Below, in pieces: positions 9,300 to 17,349 of a DNA stretch of 64,000 nt; position 1 is the first letter of the stretch; each line of letters starts with the position of its first letter. The translations under genes were made by a program, and so were the position numbers. The notes under the pieces are model-generated. The model was not told the origin of the DNA and ran no database searches. It was given only the letters and a program-made list of their open reading frames with translations. This DNA comes from Bacteroidota bacterium (lineage in GTDB: Bacteria; Bacteroidota; Bacteroidia; 2-12-FULL-35-15). The stretch spans positions 1 through 64,000 of the forward strand of contig CANIQT010000011.1 in assembly GCA_947469885.1 (NCBI GenBank). Direction: 5' to 3'.

Positions 9300-9665
9300 A
9301 TGAAATTCGTTATCCAACTCATCATTTCCACACTTGCTGTCTTAATTTCTTCCTATTTATTGCCGGGTGTACACATTGCAAACAATAGTTTTTTAACTGC
9401 ACTTGTAGTAGCCGCAGTGCTTTCGTTTTTAAACAATGTGGTGAAACCAATCATGGTCATACTCACCATTCCGGTAACAATTGTTTCGTTAGGGTTGTTT
9501 TTACTGGTCATCAATGCTGGTATTATTTTAATCACTACCAAAATTGTAGATGGATTTACAGTAGATAGTTTTTGGTGGGCATTAATTTTTAGTTTCATTT
9601 TATCCATCGTCACTTCCATTTTGCAAAGTGTGAAACAAACCGATGAGCAGGAAAACGAAAAATAA
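9300..9665 (+). CDS. Four-TM protein of the phage-holin superfamily IV (YvlD-like)
   Basis: A 121-residue integral membrane protein with four hydrophobic segments (about 1-22, 30-50, 55-80, 88-110) and a charged tail (KQTDEQENEK). The NNVVKPIMVILTIPVTIVSLGLF segment is diagnostic of this family. The family name comes from a mycobacteriophage holin, but chromosomal members are ordinary envelope proteins of unknown function. It lies 33 bp after the flavoprotein gene and could be cotranscribed with it. No phage genes are nearby. Confidence 0.85.
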   Translation: MKFVIQLIISTLAVLISSYLLPGVHIANNSFLTALVVAAVLSFLNNVVKPIMVILTIPVTIVSLGLFLLVINAGIILITTKIVDGFTVDSFWWALIFSFILSIVTSILQSVKQTDEQENEK

Positions 9666-9700
9666 TTAAGGATTTGGGATTTGGGATTAAAAAAAATGTT

Positions 9701-10528
9701 ATGATAAATATAGGAGAATACAACGAGTTGGAAGTAGTGAAGCAATTAGACTTCGGTATTTATCTTCGAGCAGATGATGTCGAAATTTTGATGCCTACCA
9801 AATGGGTCCCTGCGGGAACTCAAATTGGAGACACCTTAAAAGTTTTTGTTTTTCGTGATTCTGACGATAGATTAATAGCCACCACGGTCACTCCCTTGGC
9901 TACTGCCAACACCTTTGCATTTCTGGAAGTGAAACAGGCAAATAATTTTGGCGCGTTTCTTTACTGGGGCATGGACAAAGATTTGCTCGTTCCCTTTCGC
10001 GAACAACCCATTAAAATGGAGCAAGGCAAAAGTTATGTGGTGTATGTATATGTTGACGAAACCACTAACCGTTTGGTGGCTTCGGTAAAACTAAACCGAT
10101 ATTTGCACAACGATAACATCAAAGTAATGGATGGCGATATGGTTGATTTATTAATTTATTCCGAAACTCCAATGGGCTTCAATGCCATTGTTAATAATAT
10201 GTACAGCGGATTGATTTACAAAAACGAAATTTTTGAAACCATCCGCGTGGGCGATAGTGTGAAAGGATTTGTGAAACATGTACGTGAGGACAATAAAATA
10301 GATTTGAGTTTGCAGAAAAGCGGATTTGAACTCGTGGACGATGTAAAATGGCGCATCCTCAAAATGATGAAAGAAGAAAATGGATTCCTCTGTTTAAGCG
10401 ATAGCTCTTCTCCCGAAGAAATAAAAGCAAAACTTCAAATCAGCAAAAAAGCATTTAAAAAAGCAATTGGTGCTTTGTACCGCGAACGGTTGGTTAAACT
10501 AACTGATAAGGGAGTGGTGTTGGTGTAG
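9701..10528 (+). CDS. S1-like RNA-binding protein, CvfB/YitL family
   Basis: A 275-residue soluble protein with serial S1-type OB folds and a C-terminal winged-helix segment. Repeated five-strand S1 motifs cover residues 1-210 (GIYLRADDVEILMPTKWV, FGAFLYWGMDKDLLVPF, VKGFVKHVREDNKIDLSL). The tail LQISKKAFKKAIGALYRERL is the typical winged helix. CvfB proteins bind RNA and affect virulence or stress gene expression in Firmicutes; the role here is unknown. ATG 9701 (MINIGEYN) is preferred to the in-frame TTG at 9674, which sits in repeat-like sequence. Confidence 0.88.
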   Translation: MINIGEYNELEVVKQLDFGIYLRADDVEILMPTKWVPAGTQIGDTLKVFVFRDSDDRLIATTVTPLATANTFAFLEVKQANNFGAFLYWGMDKDLLVPFREQPIKMEQGKSYVVYVYVDETTNRLVASVKLNRYLHNDNIKVMDGDMVDLLIYSETPMGFNAIVNNMYSGLIYKNEIFETIRVGDSVKGFVKHVREDNKIDLSLQKSGFELVDDVKWRILKMMKEENGFLCLSDSSSPEEIKAKLQISKKAFKKAIGALYRERLVKLTDKGVVLV

Positions 10529-10858
10529 TAAAAAGGTTAATTTTGAATATCGAATGTAGAACATTGAATAAGGAATGATGAAGTGAGAAGCCCACTTCGA
10601 AATTCAATATTCGAAATTCAATATTCGATATTATTTTTTCTTAATCCCCTGTTAGACATTCTAAGGCAGGCAAACTTGTTGGAAACTGATTTTTAAAAAT
10701 AAATTTTGCCAATTAAAATATTATTTCTAGAAATCCATAGTTTTCGGATTTGTTTTAAACAACCCACTCCAATGTTTAAATCCTAAAATGCTAATTACCA
10801 ACACTTTCAAACTCAACAATACTTTCCGACAAGTGTCGGAGGGTTATCCAAAGCACAA

Positions 10859-11026
10859 CAATGGTCTTAGACGAGTGTCGGAGAGCATTGTTGAGTTCGG
10901 GAATGGTCTTAGACAAGTGTCGGAGAGGATTGTTGAGTTCAGGAATGGTCTTAGACGACCGTCTAAGAGGATTGCTGAGTTCGGGAATGGTCTTAGACAA
11001 GTGTCGGAGAGCATTGTTGAGTTCGG
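10859..11026. repeat. 42-bp tandem array, four copies
   Basis: Four contiguous 42-bp units begin at 10859, 10901, 10943 and 10985 with no indels, plus a degenerate copy upstream (about 10813-10858). Each unit contains GGTCTTAGAC followed by a small dyad of the form GACnnnnGTC, then ATTGTTGAGTTCGG. In copy three both dyad arms change together to AGACG and CGTCT. The strand and function are unknown. Confidence 0.9.
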
Positions 11027-11225
11027 GATAAGGCAAAAACACTAAAAAGAGTTTATTTCGGTTTTCAAGAAAATAAACAAAAATAATTAATCCCAAATGA
11101 GTCGGGATTTTTTTACCTCCGAACTCGGTCCTTTCCGAGTTTGGTGGTTTAATGCCCAATGCCCAATGACTAATGACCACTGCCCAATGACCAATGACCA
11201 ATGACAAATCAACCAATAAACTTAT

Positions 11226-11233
11226 TACATTTG
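11226..11233 (+). promoter_or_regulatory. Bacteroidota -7 box (TACATTTG) next to a start codon
   Basis: TACATTTG matches TAnnTTTG and ends only 4 bp before the ATG at 11238. If used, the transcript would be leaderless or nearly so. Confidence 0.55.
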
Positions 11234-11237
11234 CTGT

Positions 11238-12269
11238 ATGAAAAAACAAATCCTACTCCTCGCATCAGCATTCCTATTTCAATTTTCTTTCGGGCAAATT
11301 TTATGTGTTGAGTGTTATCAGCAAAACGATTCGGTGTTTGCAACCAACACCAATCTCCTTCAAAACGGAGGTTTCGAAAACGGCTGCCCAAACAACGATT
11401 ATTTTTGCCCCGCATCCAATAATTATTTTGGCTGCAACCTCACCGGCTGGACGTGTACCGGGGGCGGAACATTAACATATGCCCAAATAGCAACCACTAC
11501 CAGTGGCTGGACCAACTTGGTGCAAGGCAACAGAGCAGCTTATTTTGGCAATACCTTTTGCCAAGCCTGCTCCACCACCGCCAACGATACCACTTGTGTT
11601 GCCAACACAAGTTGCGAAGTATCAGGCATCCCTGCAGGATATCCTAACAATACCACTGTAGGTTATGGAGGCACAGCTGGAGTAAATCTAGAACAAACTG
11701 TTACAGGTTTAACCGTTGGCAATACCTATATACTCGAGTTTTGGGCAGGAGGAGAATATTCCACGGGAACGATGTACCGTGGCATGTTTGCAGTAGATAT
11801 CGGCTTTGGCAAAACGTATTTAAGAAACAAACCTACCGCACACGGAACAGGTATTGGAACTCGATATGTTATTGCATTTACAGCCACTTCAACCGCTCAC
11901 ACCATCCGATTTACCAACTGGGGACACATTGCTTTTTCGTGTACCGAACTGGTGTTGGACGATGTAAAACTTTATCCCTGGACATCCATTGCCCCACCAT
12001 GCAGTGGCACTGTATCTGCAAATGATTTATCAGAAAATGAAGAATTAATAATTTATCCAAATCCGGCAACAGATGAATTAGGAATTACGAATTACGAATT
12101 AGGAATTAAAGAGGTAGCAATATATAATGTTTTGGGCAAATGTATCCAACAACTAACAACCAACAACCAACAACCAACCCTCAACATTTCTTCGTTAGAT
12201 AAAGGAATTTATTTTATTGAACTAAAAAGTAAGGAAGGTATCAGGAGGAAAAAATTTGTGAAACAATAA
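11238..12269 (+). CDS. T9SS type A sorting-domain protein
   Basis: Secreted protein of 343 residues. The signal peptide (MKKQILLLASAFLFQFSFG, cleaved near GQ) is followed by a Cys-rich beta-sandwich that begins LLQNGGFENGCP and has Trp and Gly motifs like carbohydrate-binding jelly-roll domains. A C-terminal T9SS sorting domain starts with the canonical IIYPNP motif (about residue 271) and ends in GIYFIELKSKEG and basic residues. It would be exported by the PorT-containing system, with the tail removed or used for anchoring. The sorting domain contains in-frame microrepeat sequence (12075-12108 and 12146-12180) like that found between genes. No enzymatic motif is seen. Confidence 0.88.
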   Translation: MKKQILLLASAFLFQFSFGQILCVECYQQNDSVFATNTNLLQNGGFENGCPNNDYFCPASNNYFGCNLTGWTCTGGGTLTYAQIATTTSGWTNLVQGNRAAYFGNTFCQACSTTANDTTCVANTSCEVSGIPAGYPNNTTVGYGGTAGVNLEQTVTGLTVGNTYILEFWAGGEYSTGTMYRGMFAVDIGFGKTYLRNKPTAHGTGIGTRYVIAFTATSTAHTIRFTNWGHIAFSCTELVLDDVKLYPWTSIAPPCSGTVSANDLSENEELIIYPNPATDELGITNYELGIKEVAIYNVLGKCIQQLTTNNQQPTLNISSLDKGIYFIELKSKEGIRRKKFVKQ

Positions 12270-12273
12270 GCAT

Positions 12274-12307
12274 AAAAAAAGGCTGTCCATTTGGGCAGCC
12301 TTTTTTT
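12274..12307 (+). terminator. Rho-independent terminator
   Basis: GGCTGTCC (12281-12288) pairs with GGGCAGCC (12293-12300) around an ATTT loop, flanked by A7 and T7 tracts. It ends the T9SS gene. Confidence 0.9.
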
Positions 12308-12338
12308 ATTTCTTTCAATCAATCAATCACTTTAAGCC

Positions 12339-12362
12339 GTTGTTGGTGTTTTCACCAACAAC
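12339..12362. repeat. Perfect 10-bp hairpin
   Basis: GTTGTTGGTG (12339-12348), loop TTTT, CACCAACAAC (12353-12362). It has no T-run and sits between two terminators whose downstream flanks share TTATTTCTTTCAATCAATC. Confidence 0.7.
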
Positions 12363-12364
12363 TC

Positions 12365-12403
12365 AAAAAAAATCCCGCTCTCAAAAAAGAGCGGGATTTT
12401 TTA
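12365..12403. terminator. Bidirectional terminator
   Basis: AAATCCCGCTCT and AGAGCGGGATTT form a long stem with A- and T-tracts on both sides. It can serve the minus-strand PorE-like gene that ends at 12423 and also the plus strand. Confidence 0.85.
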
Positions 12404-12422
12404 TTTCTTTCAATCAATCTTA

Positions 12423-14807
12423 TTAATAAGCACTCACTTTCGAGAATTGGAATTTTTCGTACTGAGGTTTATTGGTTAAGTAATCCTTATTATAAACAGG
12501 TCCATTAACACCCGCAGTAGTTTTTGCAAAAGTAACTTTGGTCATGTCCACACCTTTATCTTTCAACCCTTGTATCAACTGCTCTTTCACTTTTTCACCT
12601 CTTGCAATCGAAAGTGCTTTGTTGGAAGGAAACTTACGAGTTGGTACCTGCGAAGCACTTGCAATAATTTTGATGGTTATATTCCCATTGGTTTTCGAAA
12701 GTGCAACAAGGTTGTCTATGTACTGTTTAAAAGGAGCATCATTTACATCCACTTCCGTAACATTGTATTTGTAATACATTTCAAATTTCAAAGCGTCCAC
12801 CTTTGCCAATTGTTCGTGAGGCTGGTTGCTTGCTTTGCCTGAAGCCGTACCTTTATCAGGAGTTCCAATCGCTTTGGTAGCAATCACGTTGTTCTTTTTG
12901 TTTTTAAATCTTATTTTAGATTTTTTACAAAAAGCCAACCGTGGGTCTTCTGCTGCCAATGTGTAATCATCTTTAGGGTCTAGTTTCGAAAACTCAAAAC
13001 CTCCTTTGCTATTGGTGGTGGTAGTTTTCACCACTTCTCCTTTGGCATTCACCAAGTTCACCGTTGCATTTTTAATTGGTTTACAATCTTCATCCAATAA
13101 TTCTCCTTCAGCCGAAATCATCTCACTAGGTGCAACCACAGGCTTAGGCTCTTTAGGTGCTTCTCCTTCTATAGAAAGAGGTACTCCTTTTTTCTGCTGC
13201 GCTAAATGAATTTCTTTGTGAATTTCCTGATACACCGGTTCAAAAGGTCCAATTTCTTCTCCTTTAAATTCCTCTCCTCCTTGTTGGTACGAAATGTTGT
13301 ATTTACTATTAGGCGGAATAATAATAACAAAACTTCCGTCACGCATCAATGGCAAGTATCTTCCAATTAAGCCACTCTCGTTGTTGGTAGCAATAATTTC
13401 AATATCCGAAGGCATCGGGTCGCCCGGATAGGGTATAATTAAACCTTTGATAAGTACAAGTGCTTGTTCCTTGCGCTCAGGAGTCGAAACCGTATAAATA
13501 TCTTTTTCGCCCAAACCATCGGCTTGTAACGAAGAAGAGTAGTAACCTCTTTTGCCGTCAGGCGAATATTCGAAATACAAATCGTCATCAGTAGTATTAA
13601 CAGGGTAACCAAAATTCTGTGGCTCTCCCCATCCTTTATCAGTTCTTTCCGAAAAGAAAATATCAAAACCACCCATATTAGCAGCATGACCTGTAGAACT
13701 AAAAAACAAAATATTTTCGCTTGGATGAATAAAAGGAGACTCTTCATCGTATTCAGTATTAATAGGAGGACCCACATTAACCGCCTTGCTCCATTTGCCG
13801 TTAGGCAATTTTGTACAAGTATATATATCACGACCACCATAACCTCCCTGACGATTACTTACAAAGTAAAGCGTATTGTTATCAGGAGTTAAACACGCAC
13901 TTGTTTCCCAACTTGTGGAGTTAATGTCAGACCCCATTGGCTCAGGAAACGTCCAGTTGTCCCCATCAAGGTGGCTGGTATAAATATCACCACCATTAGC
14001 ATCTTTATAAATTAACACGGTTTGCCCATCAGCAATTAAACCTACAGAAGCTTCGTGCTCGCTGGTGTTAATGTTCGGGCTAATTGATTTAGGAGAAGTC
14101 CAAGTTCCGTCTTTTTTCTTGTAACAAACATAAATATCTTCGTAAAACTGTCCATCATCAGTAATATCACCGCCTGTGCTTCCAGGTCTTCTGGATGTAA
14201 ATATAATAGTGTTTTCGTCAGCCGAAATTACAGAACTATAATCAGGGTAAGCAGAGTTAATGCTATCGCCCATATTTTTGATAACAAAATTAACAGGGGT
14301 AGTAACGGCTTGTTTGGCATATTTGCTTATTTCAATCTGGCGGTTTACATCTTTAATTAAGTCGGAATGTTTGCCGGGAGAAAGGAAGGATTTGAATTTT
14401 TCGTAATTGGCAATAGCTTCGTCAAATTTGTAATTAAGGTGAAGCGCTCTTCCATAAAAATAAAAAGCATTGATAGGAGCTATTTTTTCGTCCCTGTCCA
14501 AATCCCCATAATTTTTGGTAGTGTTTTTAACACCTTTTGCCAAGTAATGAAGCGATAACGCTTTCGAACTTTCTGTTTTTAAATAACAATATCCAATTTT
14601 ATAATTAATGTTGGAATTAGTAGAGTCAATTTTGTAGGCTTCCAAAAAAACTTTCAATGCCTGAGGATAGTTTTCCTCCAATATCAAATAATTACCTTCG
14701 GTAAACTTGGTATTGTAAAGCATATTAAGAACTGTCTTTTCGCCTAGTTGAGCAAACGAAGAAAATGTTAGAATAGAAAAGAAAGAGAGGATTAGTAATT
14801 TTCGCAT
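12423..14807 (-). CDS. PorE-like TPR/PD40/OmpA-type protein (copy A)
   Basis: Protein of 794 residues with a signal peptide (MRKLLILSFFSILTFSSFA, cleaved near AQ). TPR helices cover about 25-165. PD40/WD40-like propeller blades follow (about 185-440) with repeated DENTIIFTSRRPG and SADGKRGYYSS-type motifs. A carboxypeptidase-regulatory-like beta domain (about 565-645, PIKNATVNLVNAKGEV) precedes a C-terminal OmpA-like domain (about 665-790). The architecture matches PorE, which links the T9SS to peptidoglycan. The OmpA domain is divergent: the peptidoglycan-binding GHTD and NRR motifs are missing, with SAS in place of HTD and FSKV at the end. It is the last of four tandem paralogues and has its own promoter box at 14867-14874. 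Confidence 0.85.
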   Translation of the reverse strand: MRKLLILSFFSILTFSSFAQLGEKTVLNMLYNTKFTEGNYLILEENYPQALKVFLEAYKIDSTNSNINYKIGYCYLKTESSKALSLHYLAKGVKNTTKNYGDLDRDEKIAPINAFYFYGRALHLNYKFDEAIANYEKFKSFLSPGKHSDLIKDVNRQIEISKYAKQAVTTPVNFVIKNMGDSINSAYPDYSSVISADENTIIFTSRRPGSTGGDITDDGQFYEDIYVCYKKKDGTWTSPKSISPNINTSEHEASVGLIADGQTVLIYKDANGGDIYTSHLDGDNWTFPEPMGSDINSTSWETSACLTPDNNTLYFVSNRQGGYGGRDIYTCTKLPNGKWSKAVNVGPPINTEYDEESPFIHPSENILFFSSTGHAANMGGFDIFFSERTDKGWGEPQNFGYPVNTTDDDLYFEYSPDGKRGYYSSSLQADGLGEKDIYTVSTPERKEQALVLIKGLIIPYPGDPMPSDIEIIATNNESGLIGRYLPLMRDGSFVIIIPPNSKYNISYQQGGEEFKGEEIGPFEPVYQEIHKEIHLAQQKKGVPLSIEGEAPKEPKPVVAPSEMISAEGELLDEDCKPIKNATVNLVNAKGEVVKTTTTNSKGGFEFSKLDPKDDYTLAAEDPRLAFCKKSKIRFKNKKNNVIATKAIGTPDKGTASGKASNQPHEQLAKVDALKFEMYYKYNVTEVDVNDAPFKQYIDNLVALSKTNGNITIKIIASASQVPTRKFPSNKALSIARGEKVKEQLIQGLKDKGVDMTKVTFAKTTAGVNGPVYNKDYLTNKPQYEKFQFSKVSAY

Positions 14808-14866
14808 AATGATTGGGTTTATATTAATGTCATTTTAATGTGTTTGTGCCTTTTTCGTTTTTTAAA

Positions 14867-14874
14867 CAAAATTA
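14867..14874 (-). promoter_or_regulatory. Bacteroidota -7 box, minus strand
   Basis: CAAAATTA on the plus strand reads TAATTTTG on the minus strand, about 60 bp before the start of the PorE-like gene at 14807. Confidence 0.55.
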
Positions 14875-14937
14875 ATTTTTTATGTGTTGGTAAAAATAAT
14901 AAATATTACTTAGTAATGTAAAATGAATGCAAATATT

Positions 14938-17211
14938 TTATTTGTCCTGAACAATTTTTAATTCCACCCTTCTGTTTTGCTGCATTCCTTCAGGATTGGG
15001 TTTGCCATCAGGCAAATTGTTTGCTGCTATTGGCATAGTTGCTCCATATCCTTTTGCAACCAAATGTTTAGCATCTATTCCTTTTGCAATAAGTGCAGTA
15101 ACAACAGCTTGTGAGCGAGCCTGAGATAAATTCAAATTGGCAGCAGGGTTTCCTTGATTATCTGTATGTCCGTCCACTTCAATCATTAGTTTTGGATTTT
15201 TCTGCATCAGATTGTAAACTTTTTCAATCTCACTTTTCGATTCATCTCGCAAATTCGATTTGTTGGAATCAAAGAATATATTATTCAACACTATTTTTGC
15301 CCCTGCTTCCAGTCTTTCAAGAACAATTTTTTTTTTGATAACAGAATACGTTTCTGATTTAGGAACATTTATGTTTTCTGATTGAAACAAATACCCTTCG
15401 GCTTCATAGGTCAAGTTACAGTTGTCGCCACTTTTTAAAATAAAAGAATATTTCCCTGAATCGGGAGAGCAATAATTGATACTGATTTGCAATCCAGTAA
15501 CATTGTTTTTTACAACTATCTGAGAACCCTGTATTGGCTTACCCGAAGTACTTTTGATAGTTCCTGTAATGTTAATAGTGCCAGGAGTTCTGCTTTCCAA
15601 ATTTACATTTTGAAGTTGTAATTCTTTTTCAATTTCGCTGTACGAAGAATTAGCAGGAAGCGTTATAGTTTGCGAATAAGGCATAAACCCAGTTGCGGTA
15701 TAACTTAGCTTGTATTTTTTGCCGTCCTTGCCCGGATGAATCATCATTACATATTTTCCAGTTGTTTTGTTCGGAGTAACCTCTTGGTCAACAGTGTTTG
15801 TTTTTTCATCTGTTGCCGTAATGCGAACATTGTCAGGAATACTTAATGTTCCATTAAATGTTACAACTCCTTCTACTAATGTCACTTTTTCATCGGGCTT
15901 GTCTGCATTTATCATAAACAAATCTCTTTCGCCTTTACTTCCTTTTCTGGCAGAAGAAAAATAAATATGTTTTCCATCCACTGACTGAGAATAATACAAA
16001 TCATCGTCAGTTGTATTAACAGGTGGTTTTAAGTTCATTGGCTCACCCCAGTTGCCCAAATTATTTTTTACAGATTTAAAAACATCGTAACCTCCCATCG
16101 TTTGATGCCCTTTTGAACTAAAGTAAAGTGTTTTTCCATCAGAAGAAAGAAATGGCGACTCTTCATCAAATGGAGTATTAATAGTAGAACCAAGGTTAGT
16201 AGCCTCACTCCATGTTCCATCAGGCTGACGAACCACTGTCCAAATGTCTTTTCCTCCTAAACCGCCTTCTTTTCTTGTGCTTACAAAATAAAGTGCGTTG
16301 TTATCTTTGCTTATAGTTGCAAATGTTTCCTGATATTTTGAATTTACCTTCGTACTTACCTGAGCAAGACCCGCCCAATTAAACCCACTATAAGGACTTG
16401 CAAAAATATCTCCTTCGTTTACATCGCGTCCTACAAATATTTGCTGTCCATCAGGAGAAAGAGAAAGAACAGCTTCATGATCAACAGAGTTTATGCTGTT
16501 TCCAAGTGGTTTCGCTTTAGTCCAAGTACCATCTTTTTTCTTTTTACACATGAATATATCTTCGTAGTATTCGCCTGTCTCCGTTTTGTCGGTGCCTGTT
16601 CCGTCAGCTCTTCTACCAGTAAAGTATAGTGTAGATTCGTCAGAAGAAAGAACTGGATTGTATTCAGGAAATTGAGTGTTTATACTATCGCCCATATTGG
16701 TTACCTTCATGTCTTCATGGTCCACCTGATAATCAACAGCTGTTACATTTATTAACATTTCGCGATCTAACTCATCAGTTATTTCTTTGTTTTTAGTACC
16801 AACTGCTTCTTTATATTTAGCAAACATTGCATTCGACTCGTTAAGTTGATTGGCTAATCGGTAAGCAATACCCAATAGTTTATTGGTATTTTCAGGTGCT
16901 ACCTTCTCTTTGGGATTATCAGGAACGTAGTTATGAGAAATATTATTTGCAGCAAACTCAAGGTAAGAAAGTGCTTTGCTTTTTTGACCAGGAGTTTCCA
17001 AATAACACATACCTAGTAAATAGTTTACATTCGAATTAAGTGAATCGAAATGATATGCTCTTAATAGGTAAGGTATTGCCGAAACATAATTCTGTTCAAG
17101 TATTAATAGGTTGGCTTGTTTTACATTGGAGGAATAATCCCCTACTTTTTTCTGCCCAAAACTGTTAGCAGTTATAACTGCCAATAGCGTAATTGTAATT
17201 ATTTTCTTCAT
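14938..17211 (-). CDS. PorE-like TPR/PD40/OmpA-family protein (copy B)
   Basis: Protein of 757 residues when started at ATG 17211, which begins a proper signal peptide (MKKIITITLLAVITANSFG). The longer frame to 17313 reads through the promoter and is rejected. Order: TPR helices (about 20-150), PD40 propeller (about 165-430), two beta-sandwich domains (about 440-630), then a canonical OmpA_C domain with FFDSNKSNLRDES, VDGHTDNQGN, NLSQARSQAVV and a final NRRVELKI. These carry the Asp and Arg that bind meso-diaminopimelate in peptidoglycan. It is the only one of the four tandem copies that keeps a complete peptidoglycan site, so it is the best candidate for a genuine PorE-type anchor. Confidence 0.88.
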   Translation of the reverse strand: MKKIITITLLAVITANSFGQKKVGDYSSNVKQANLLILEQNYVSAIPYLLRAYHFDSLNSNVNYLLGMCYLETPGQKSKALSYLEFAANNISHNYVPDNPKEKVAPENTNKLLGIAYRLANQLNESNAMFAKYKEAVGTKNKEITDELDREMLINVTAVDYQVDHEDMKVTNMGDSINTQFPEYNPVLSSDESTLYFTGRRADGTGTDKTETGEYYEDIFMCKKKKDGTWTKAKPLGNSINSVDHEAVLSLSPDGQQIFVGRDVNEGDIFASPYSGFNWAGLAQVSTKVNSKYQETFATISKDNNALYFVSTRKEGGLGGKDIWTVVRQPDGTWSEATNLGSTINTPFDEESPFLSSDGKTLYFSSKGHQTMGGYDVFKSVKNNLGNWGEPMNLKPPVNTTDDDLYYSQSVDGKHIYFSSARKGSKGERDLFMINADKPDEKVTLVEGVVTFNGTLSIPDNVRITATDEKTNTVDQEVTPNKTTGKYVMMIHPGKDGKKYKLSYTATGFMPYSQTITLPANSSYSEIEKELQLQNVNLESRTPGTINITGTIKSTSGKPIQGSQIVVKNNVTGLQISINYCSPDSGKYSFILKSGDNCNLTYEAEGYLFQSENINVPKSETYSVIKKKIVLERLEAGAKIVLNNIFFDSNKSNLRDESKSEIEKVYNLMQKNPKLMIEVDGHTDNQGNPAANLNLSQARSQAVVTALIAKGIDAKHLVAKGYGATMPIAANNLPDGKPNPEGMQQNRRVELKIVQDK

Positions 17212-17236
17212 GGTAAACGGATTAAAAATAAGATTG

Positions 17237-17244
17237 CAAATATA
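17237..17244 (-). promoter_or_regulatory. Bacteroidota -7 box, minus strand
   Basis: CAAATATA on the plus strand reads TATATTTG on the minus strand, 25 bp before ATG 17211. It supports that start for copy B. Confidence 0.6.
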
Positions 17245-17349
17245 CTTTATATTTAATGCGAATCTACTTTTTTGTGAGATTATTTCAAATTTGCTAATAA
17301 AATAATTGCACAAAGAAAAACCTATAAAGAAACGATGTGTCGCTGGCTA

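Larger units (their letters stand above)
10529..11237. repeat. Repeat-filled intergenic region
   Basis: A 709-bp gap without a credible gene. It holds a dyad repeat at 10545-10632 (arms built from AATATCGA and TCAATATTCGA), the 42-bp tandem array at 10859-11026, a short terminator-like hairpin with T-run at about 11092-11118, and an imperfect 10-bp hairpin at 11119-11144. After these comes a run of CCAATGAC-type microrepeats (11157-11212). Open frames through the array follow from its length being a multiple of three. Confidence 0.7.

Noticed and set aside
9300-9665. Prophage remnant suggested by the holin-family name
   Set aside because: The family is mostly chromosomal and no phage structural, integrase or lysis gene is nearby.
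10859-11026. CRISPR array
   Set aside because: Units are directly contiguous without unique spacers, and no cas genes are present. The same holds for the arrays at 25764 and 59357.
10788-11249. Open frames on both strands through the 42-bp array (85 and 152 codons)
   Set aside because: A gap-free array whose unit is a multiple of three stays open by construction. The dyad shows compensatory DNA change, there is no signal or domain, and the minus-strand frame runs through unrelated hairpins.
17212-17313. Longer start for PorE-like copy B
   Set aside because: The extra 34 codons cover the -7 box and an AT-rich leader, and they would bury the signal peptide.
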